Origin: Mycogone perniciosa
Lineage: Eukaryota; Ascomycota; Sordariomycetes; Hypocreales; Hypocreaceae
Reading direction: 5' to 3'
Length of the DNA: 64,000 bases
NCBI GenBank assembly: GCA_025331125.1
Contig: JAOALB010000009.1
Location: 124,001-188,000, forward strand
The first letter of the stretch is position 1. Every line of letters starts with the position of its first letter. Under the pieces are notes generated by a model. That model worked only from the letters and a program-made list of their open reading frames with translations, did no database searches and was not told the origin of the DNA. The position numbers and the translations under genes are program-made. Positions 57,921 to 64,000 of this stretch are shown here, piece after piece.

Positions 57921-59129
57921 ATGGACGAGACACTCCTTATTCATTGGTTATTCAGCTGTCTGGCCCTCGTCATCATGGGGGCCAGACTGGTGTGGAGGAA
58001 GGTTGCTCGGCAGCCGTTCAACACTGGTGACTATCTCACCATGGGGGCTTGCCTCTGTGATTTGACACGAATGGCTCTCATTCACATCGTCTTGACTTGG
58101 GGAACAAATAATCTAACCCCAGACGCGCGGGCGAAAATACACTTCAGCGACGTGGAGATCTACCAACGTGAGATCGGCAGCAAGTTAACAGTTGTGAATC
58201 GCGTCTTTTACAATTCCTAGTCAGTATATCCTCTGCCATCAGGAGAGGCTTTTGCCATGGACAAGATGGAAGCCAGCGACTAACTGAAATGATGCGAATA
58301 CAGCCTTTGGTTACAGAAGTTGGTTCTGCTGGATATGTACCGACGAGTAGTTCACGACTTGCCATTCGAGAAAATCCTTATCAGGTCCTTTCTTTTCGTC
58401 TTCTTCGCCACTTACGTCGTTGTCCAAGTCCTCACTTTCACTGAATGCAAGCCTTTTGACCTCTACTGGCAGGTCATCCCTGACCCAGGTAAGCTGTCAC
58501 CATCCCCCCATTTCTTCTCTAATGAATAGTCAGAGATGCTGACCCTCGTCTCTCTTCTACCAGGCTCATGTGCTCAAGCTCAGCTACAGCTCATTGTCCT
58601 AGGCGTCCTCAACATCATCACAGATGTCATGCTTCTTATTCTTCCCATCCCCGTCGTCTTCAACCTGAAGGCTCCCTTGCGCCGCAAGTTGCAGCTAATC
58701 GCTCTCTTCACCCTCGGCATCTTCATCATCCTCATCACCATAATTCGACTCCCCATCAACTCCGTTCAAAAGTACAGCCAGGTCAACCGTACAACTTGGG
58801 CTAGTACCGAGCTCCTGACCTCAGCAATCGTTGTCAACGCACCAACGCTCTACGGTTTCTGGAACAAGCGCCGGCGCGAAAAATCACTGTCGTCTCGGAG
58901 ACAAGGGCTGGGCTATGAAGGTTCGGGGAGTAATCGCCTCGCCAAGCAGACCATCGGCGGTAGTAGAGAATCATACGATATGGAAGTGAGACGCAAGCCA
59001 ATGGGCGGTATACTACAGACCACGGAGATTATCGTGATGGATGAGGCGAGGGTTAGCGGAGACTCGGGACCACTTCCAGGGAGAGCAGACTCGAGGCATT
59101 CTAGCCAACGAGAGATATTACCTGCTTAA
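57921..59129 (+). CDS. Seven-TM rhodopsin-fold membrane protein (Pth11-like, fungal)
   Basis: Exons 57921..58219, 58304..58488 and 58564..59129 give 349 aa. The pattern matches the fungal rhodopsin-domain family (related to the C-terminal part of Pth11 receptors, but with no CFEM domain): TM1 LLIHWLFSCLALVIMGARLVW, a DYLTMGA turn into TM2, the FYNSYLWLQKLVLLDMYRRV segment, TM with FVFFATYVVVQVL followed by CKPFDLYW, then TCAQ-like SCAQAQLQLIVLGVLNIITD, LLILPIPVVFNLKAPLRRKL, and ALFTLGIFIILITIIRL. A cytoplasmic tail of about 90 residues is Ser/Arg-rich. The ATG at 57921 leaves a short N-terminus; the frame is open upstream without ATG. Ligand and coupling are unknown. Confidence 0.88.
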
Positions 59130-59666
59130 AAGTTCGAACGGGCTATTTTCTTCTTCTATGTTTTTTTATCTTCAAGCTCTGGCCTGGACTTTTTAGACAG
59201 CAGCTTTACACATACAATAATAATATTCATCTTTACCCCGAACAGTACCACCACCACTACCACCACCAATGTTTCCAGAGGCTCTGCGGCAATTACGGCC
59301 ACAGTGTCACACTATTAGCCTTAGAACTGTCTCGGTCCATGAGAATTTGAACGAGTATGGCAGTGTGCAACGGCCTTAGCTATGAGTCAAGTTTGCACTT
59401 ACACCGAGACGTCATCACCGAAGCAAATCATATTTTGCCTGGTCATAAGATGCCATTGAACTCCACCCCCAGTGGTAATATGTGGCTCATATTGCCCGAC
59501 TCTGAGTGACAGCGGGTTTCGCGACCATATCTTACAGCAATAGGCTCCGATCGAGATGGCGGAAAGAGCACATAGATCATGACATTGAAAAAAAACATGT
59601 GCATATCATCTTACACTAGGGGAATGTATGAGACTCTATCCTCAGCAGATTTCTCATTCAATACCT
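59130..59666. other. Convergent 3' region between seven-TM and HNH genes
   Basis: The region separates facing stop codons and contains no recognisable gene. A short CCACCACCACTACCACCACC run lies near 59250. Confidence 0.55.
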
Positions 59667-60452
59667 CTATCCCCTCCTCGCTCTTGTCTTCCCCCCTTTC
59701 CATCTCAACTTTCCCACCCACTCCGCAAATTTCCTCACTTCATCCTCTGCCAGTAGTAGCTCCACTGTGTAGTAATTCCTCGCCAGCTCCTCATGGTTTT
59801 TAAACCGGTGCACAAATCGATGACAGGCGCCACACAGCCACGCTACGTTTTGCAAGTCCTCCTTGCGGTGCCACCCGCGTTTGACGGCCTTGTCGTGCAC
59901 AAACCGAGGTATGAGGTGGTGGTATGACAGAGGGATCCATGAGCGTTCGCAGATCTCGCATGCGTCAGTGCGGGTGGATTGAGTAGCCGGTGGCGGTGTA
60001 GTGAGGGCGGCGAGATAGGCTGTTAATATGGGTAGAAGGAATGCTTCTGGGCTAGCTGGCAGAGGAGATGGCAGTGATGGATCGGGGGATATGAGATTGT
60101 AGGTGATGAGAGTCTCCGAGATGGATGGTGGCAGGTCAAAGTATGACAGACTGTCCACCGTCAGCGGTACGGCATACTGCGCCTGCAGCTCTTCAGAGTC
60201 TCTCCAGGAGCGGTAGTCTAGGTCCTGCAGTTCCTGGGGCAGACTCTCGAATATGCCATCTGCTAGATAGTCGATGAAGTCGGCCAGTTCCTCGGCATCC
60301 CAATCCGGGTCCTGCGCCAGGGTGGGGCTGGACTGTCCCGTCTTGGCTCGGCGCTTACGTTTCGGGTCCGGGCCGGAGACAGGGGGCTGGAGTAGAGTGG
60401 TGGAGAGGCAGTCTCGGAAAAGCGCGTAGTTGAGGCTCTCTTCGTCCGCCAT
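59667..60452 (-). CDS. HNH-endonuclease-domain protein
   Basis: A single frame from MADEESLNYALFRDC encodes 261 aa. The HNH zinc-binding fold is at about residues 165-225: CEIC, then SYHHLIPRFVHDKAVKRG with the catalytic His pair, and LCGACHRFVHRF. The first 160 residues are acidic and helical with a basic patch (PKRKRRAKTG) that could be a nuclear signal. Such single-copy HNH proteins are common in fungal genomes and their targets are unknown; it is not linked to any restriction or mobile element here. The frame remains open upstream to 60743, but the ATG at 60452 follows a natural leader and gives the usual fungal start. It shares a 320-bp divergent promoter with the HAD gene. Confidence 0.85.
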   Translation of the reverse strand: MADEESLNYALFRDCLSTTLLQPPVSGPDPKRKRRAKTGQSSPTLAQDPDWDAEELADFIDYLADGIFESLPQELQDLDYRSWRDSEELQAQYAVPLTVDSLSYFDLPPSISETLITYNLISPDPSLPSPLPASPEAFLLPILTAYLAALTTPPPATQSTRTDACEICERSWIPLSYHHLIPRFVHDKAVKRGWHRKEDLQNVAWLCGACHRFVHRFKNHEELARNYYTVELLLAEDEVRKFAEWVGKLRWKGGKTRARRG

Positions 60453-60772
60453 GGTATAATTTGATAGTGGTAGGGTGGTAGAATGATTGGATGGGCTGCT
60501 ATTCTGACGATTGGCAGCCGAATTGACGAGCCGATGATGTGATTGGATAATTGGTTTCGAAGATTGAGGGGTTCTTGATAATCCCCAAGAGCAGCAACAA
60601 CGGAAACAAATACATAAGCAGCTTTTCTTGTGGAATCTATTCGAACTTCTTGGGGATTCGAATTTACCGCTATCGTATTTCATCAGTATCGCCAAATCAC
60701 TCTTGGAACAGCCGGTGAACGTGTTCGTTACCGCTTGACTCACACGCCGTGATCAACCCTAGACTACCGACC
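60453..60772. promoter_or_regulatory. Compact divergent promoter of the HNH and HAD genes
   Basis: Only 320 bp separate the two start codons, so both promoters must overlap or share elements. No TACTCCGTA motif copy is seen in it, unlike the larger intergenic regions. Confidence 0.6.
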
Positions 60773-61573
60773 ATGGCGCCAACCATTATTGCGTTTGACC
60801 TCTACGGCACGCTGCTGTCCACTGGTTCCATCGCAAAAGAACTATCGGCCGTGTGCGGAAACGACACGGCCAAAACAATTGCGACTCAGGCACGGAGGTA
60901 TCAGCTGGAGTACACGTGGCGGATCAATGGCATGGGTGAGTGAGTCCCTGGCCGGGCTTCTTGGCTACACAACCGATGAGCTAGCTGACATGGATGACTT
61001 CTAGGTCTGTATCAGCCGTTCGGCGAGTTGACGCGCTGGTCATTCCGGCATGCCGCTGCAGATGCCGGTGTGCAGTTGTCGCCAGAACACGAGGAACGAA
61101 TCCTACACGCATACAATGGCCTAGACACATTTCCAGAAGTAGACCAGGCACTCGCCATTCTCACCGAAATCTCCTCTTTTGAGCCATATATTTTCTCCAA
61201 CGGCACCAAGGCTATGATCACGTCCTCTCTCCGAACATCCCCCTCACTCTCACGAGCGAGTTCCATCTTCCCTGAGTCGAGGGTCATCAGCGTTGATCCG
61301 CTGCGTGTGTACAAGCCAGACCGCCGGACGTATGAACATTTTGTCAGAGTGACTCAGATGGAGTCTCATCTGGACAACGTGTGGCTGGTGAGCTCTAATC
61401 CATTTGATGTTGCAGGTGCAGCAGCAGTGGGCTTGAAGAGTGCTTGGGTGGATCGTGCAGGGTCAGGCTGGATTGATGGTCTTGGAGGCGCAACAGGCCT
61501 AAGTCCAACAATTGTAGTGAGAGGGGTCGACGATGCGGTCCTGGAGATTTCAAGGCATGTTAACGAAATATAG
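60773..61573 (+). CDS. Haloacid dehalogenase type II-like hydrolase (HAD superfamily)
   Basis: Exons 60773..60935 and 61005..61573 give 243 aa. HAD motifs are in place: nucleophile Asp9 in FDLYGTLL, the substrate-side segment RRYQLEYTWRINGMG, motif II FSNGT, motif III lysine in VYKPDRRTYEHF and motif IV SSNPFDVAGA with its acidic residue. This order (QLEYTW, SNG, KPD, SSN..D) is that of L-2-haloacid dehalogenases, which release halide from short 2-halocarboxylates, but fungal members may act on other small substrates. The 69-bp intron splits the Gly codon after INGM. No signal peptide is seen, so it is likely cytosolic. Divergent from the HNH gene. Confidence 0.9.
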
Positions 61574-61809
61574 TGAAGCCTAATGTGGCTTCCGTTATGT
61601 ACATACACACGGCAGGGTGATCCATTGAAAACAAGAATATTCCAAGAGTACAATGTATTCTAGTAACATTACTCCGTCCAGCGCCTGGACAAGGTATCTA
61701 CATATTAATATTATAGCATCACCCTCTTGAAGCGAACCGAGATAATCCTTGGTCGAGGTGAAGGAGTAGGCTATTTAAAAGAAAGCACGACCTCGAAAGG
61801 GCAACAAAT
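61574..61809. other. Short gap between HAD gene and tRNA
   Basis: This is the HAD 3' UTR and tRNA upstream flank. One TACTCCGT copy lies at 61670. No other feature. Confidence 0.5.
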
Positions 61810-61904
61810 GGTCTCGTAGCGGAGTGGTTACCGTTGTGTTCTTATACTTTCAGTCATGATTGGAAGATATGCATAGGTCGTGAGTTCGAACCTCACCGAG
61901 ACCA
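61810..61904 (+). tRNA. Intron-containing tRNA, probably tRNA-Ile(UAU)
   Basis: The acceptor stem pairs ggtctcg (61810-61816) with cgagacc (61897-61903) and a discriminator A at 61904. The A-box is TAGCGGAGTGG (61817-61827); the T-arm is gtgag-ttcgaac-ctcac with B-box GAGTTCGAACC (61882-61892). Counting from the D-stem (gcgg/ccgt) places C32-T33-TAT-A37 in the anticodon loop at 61841-61846, giving a UAU anticodon, with a 22-nt intron at 61847-61868 directly after position 37. The anticodon stem is weak (two G-T pairs and a T-T at 31-39), so the isotype is less certain than the tRNA itself. A TTTTT terminator follows at 61907-61911. Confidence 0.85.
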
Positions 61905-62448
61905 TATTTTTGCATGTTGGTAGGAATTCATCCACGCGTGATGGAGATATGTAATCATTCTTATTCAACCACAGTGGAATGATGCACATGAATCCCGTCT
62001 AATATGTTTTTTTTTGTGTTAAACGGCTCTTTTCTTTTGTCCCTTTGCTTGTAAGCCATCTTGATTACGAACTTCACACTCTTCAGTAAAAGTCAAACAA
62101 AGGGCTATGAATTACTTACTTCCTTGATAAAACTCTATAGATCTGTTTCCGACAATTTCGAAATAATTTTCCATGCCTCGACGCTTTGATAAATCATATT
62201 GTTACGTTGCAACGTCAAAACTTCTGTTAATGCCACGGGCTGCAGGTGACATCGCGCACTGAAGCATCCACTATCGATAACGCGTGTTGGTCATTTAAGC
62301 TTCCCTGAGAGAAAGTCACTTTCTGCTTCAAAGATCCCACACAAAAGATCCTCTCCCCGGTTGCATCGCTGGTTTGCTATTATCGGCGCTACACCAAAGA
62401 ATTACTCCTTGAATCCGACTATCGAAGCAGAAGTTACGTGGAAACTCA
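61905..62448. other. Region between tRNA and FHA gene
   Basis: It opens with the Pol III terminator and continues as the upstream region and leader of the FHA gene. No further gene or RNA is recognised. Confidence 0.5.
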
Positions 62449-63396
62449 ATGGCGCCGGGAAAGGACTACGACAGCCACTCCCGTCACCGTCGAGACAGAG
62501 ATGGAAACAGAGACGACAACGACGAGCCTCGGCACCGAGAAGACCGAAAGACTCAACGGCAAAGGCCGTCTGATCGTGACCGCGATCGTGACCACGAAAG
62601 GCGCAGATCCCGTGATCGACGGCGTTCCCGAACACCGGAATCTTCCGCTCGACGACGCCGCAGCCGTGACGGCGAACGGGATCGAGGCCGGGACCGAAGC
62701 GGTGATCGCGACCGAAGACGAAGACGATCGCGCGGTGAAAGGGATTCCCATAATCGTCGCCATCGCTCTGACGACGAGGGCTCAGAACATGGCAAAAGTC
62801 GAGCGCTGGCTAGACGAAGGCAAAGCCCCATGAAAAGATCAGGACCTCTGCCTTCGCAGGCGGATTCGTTCGCCACTACGCAGACGGGTGGCGAGCCCGA
62901 GAAACCTAAAGAGAAGCCTAATTTGGGAAACACGGGCCTGTTGGCGACCATGGCCAACACCGTGACTCAAGTTGATGGCTCCTCTACCGTTCTCAAGTAT
63001 CACGAACCACCCGAGGCGCGCAAGCCGTCACCACGCGACCAGTGGAAGCTCTTCGTTTTCAAGGGTGGAGACATTGTGGACACCATTGACCTGAGCTCGA
63101 GAACCTGTTGGCTTGTAGGGAGGGAAATGGCCATTGTTGACCTGTCGGCGGAGCATCCAAGCATTAGCAAACAACACGCCGTTATCCAGTTCCGCTACAC
63201 CGAGAAGACGACTGAGTTTGGAGACAAGATTGGCAAGGTGAAGCCATTCTTGATTGATTTGGAGAGCGCCAATGGCACGATTCTGAATGATAAGAAAATC
63301 TCCGGCAAAGAGTATCTACAGCTGAGGGACAAGGACATGATCAAATTCGGGCACAGCACACGCGAATACGTTATCATGCTTGCTCCAAGAGACTAG
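62449..63396 (+). CDS. FHA-domain protein of the SNIP1/Pml1/Dawdle family
   Basis: An uninterrupted frame encodes 315 aa. The first 130 residues are an Arg/Asp/Ser-rich low-complexity tract (RDRDRDHERRRSRDRRRSR), a splicing-factor-like RS/RD domain. From about residue 195 (DQWKLFVFKGGDIVD) to the end is a forkhead-associated domain with the phospho-threonine-binding core GRE, HPSISKQHAVIQFR and the ANGTILN loop, ending MIKFGHSTREYVIML. This layout is that of human SNIP1, yeast Pml1 (pre-mRNA retention and splicing complex) and plant Dawdle, so a nuclear role in pre-mRNA retention or small-RNA/mRNA handling is likely by homology. The N-terminal repeat frame was kept because it is continuous with the FHA frame. 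Confidence 0.93.
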   Translation: MAPGKDYDSHSRHRRDRDGNRDDNDEPRHREDRKTQRQRPSDRDRDRDHERRRSRDRRRSRTPESSARRRRSRDGERDRGRDRSGDRDRRRRRSRGERDSHNRRHRSDDEGSEHGKSRALARRRQSPMKRSGPLPSQADSFATTQTGGEPEKPKEKPNLGNTGLLATMANTVTQVDGSSTVLKYHEPPEARKPSPRDQWKLFVFKGGDIVDTIDLSSRTCWLVGREMAIVDLSAEHPSISKQHAVIQFRYTEKTTEFGDKIGKVKPFLIDLESANGTILNDKKISGKEYLQLRDKDMIKFGHSTREYVIMLAPRD

Positions 63397-64000
63397 AGTA
63401 TGCAATGCGGAAAACGTCGGTTTTTTTTTCCTACGGAAGAAGTCATCTTGTGACGATGAGGGACACAAATACGAAGATCAATGAGTCGCGGCAGGTCTCC
63501 GGGGATACACTAGGCGCAGTATGTTTCAAAAATTCTACGGATGAGGCGCATTTTACCACTGTGCTGATGTCCAACACATGGCTGTAGGGAGCACCAAGTG
63601 TCATTCGTGTACGGATGCCATCTGATCCATCCTTCCCATACAACGTGAGATGGACCCGTCGACTTCAACGTTACCTCTATTGGAAGACTGCCGGCGAGAA
63701 CGATGCTGGCCAGGCGGGGAGGTTCCGGTTAGCGAGTCGCCAAGAGTGAGGCTTTCAGGCATCAGAATACGAGAGAGCCTCTGGGCGGCTTCTCCAGAGT
63801 TTCGATCATGTCATCGAAGCTTTAAACTTTACGCCATCTTGAAGGCCCGATAATGGGACCAACAGCACTGTTGGTTACGCAAAGGACAGTGTTTGCGGCT
63901 CTACCAACAGTTCCACGAAACTGCCGGTTGACCAATGAATCTTCGGTTTCTTCTAATATCCAATGTCAGATCTGTGGCTCGCCTTGAGCCGGGCTAGACT
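63397..64000. other. Right end of window, no recognised gene
   Basis: This holds the FHA gene 3' UTR (with a T9 run near 63420) and about 500 bp of sequence whose short open frames on both strands show no domain. A gene could continue past base 64000. Confidence 0.4.

Noticed and set aside
59667..60452. HNH protein as part of a homing or defence element
   Set aside because: It is a lone gene between conserved neighbours with a normal fungal start; no intron, intein or partner genes support mobility.
63443..63643. 66-codon minus frame and tRNA-like CAGTGGTAAAATGC segment after the FHA gene
   Set aside because: I tried to fold a tRNA around it, but acceptor arms do not pair and there is no B-box.

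Overview
The window is nuclear DNA of a filamentous ascomycete. Genes carry short (49-200 bp) GT..AG introns, both strands are used, and orthologues are fungal (Rna14, Nop9, Tma16, Mam33, PAC1/NudF, Pth11-like rhodopsin-fold receptor). Protein style, gene content and intron size fit Sordariomycetes, most likely Hypocreales; I cannot name the genus. Gene models below were assembled by hand from reading frames, splice signals and phase, and every joined model keeps its frame.

Layout: 1-9 kb holds rna14 (minus, cut by the window start), asf1 (plus) and a CorA-like membrane protein (plus). 9-11.7 kb is a RasGAP (minus). 11.7-15.8 kb is a gene-poor stretch full of short TACTCCGTA-type motifs. 15.8-28.5 kb holds a mitochondrial 1-Cys peroxiredoxin, an Ariadne-type RBR ubiquitin ligase, exo1 (minus), tma16, mam33 and an oxysterol-binding protein (minus). 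28.5-33.2 kb is a second gene-poor stretch with two 9-bp x4 tandem repeats and an (ATTG)7 run. 33.2-41.9 kb holds two unrecognised disordered proteins, nop9, a possible small ORF at its 3' end and a metazoan-type group II decarboxylase (all minus except the first). 44.7-54 kb holds a Ras-like GTPase, an AMMECR1 protein (minus), a 63-aa secreted peptide precursor, a four-TM protein and pac1. 54.7-63.4 kb holds a secreted alpha/beta hydrolase (minus), a seven-TM receptor-like protein, an HNH protein (minus), a haloacid-dehalogenase-like hydrolase, an intron-containing tRNA and an FHA/SNIP1-like splicing protein.

There is no operon, biosynthetic cluster, transposon or CRISPR. Most genes are conserved housekeeping genes: mRNA 3'-end formation and splicing (rna14, SNIP1-like), ribosome assembly (nop9, tma16), chromatin and DNA repair (asf1, exo1), Ras signalling (RasGAP, Ras-like GTPase), nuclear migration (pac1) and mitochondria (peroxiredoxin, mam33). 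Most neighbours are convergent or divergent; the 320-bp gap between the HNH and HAD genes is the tightest divergent promoter. The most unusual signals are the dispersed TACTCCGTA/TACGGAGTA motif family confined to non-coding DNA, a probable GC-AG intron in pac1, a Ras protein without a CaaX tail, and a Kex2-type small secreted peptide.
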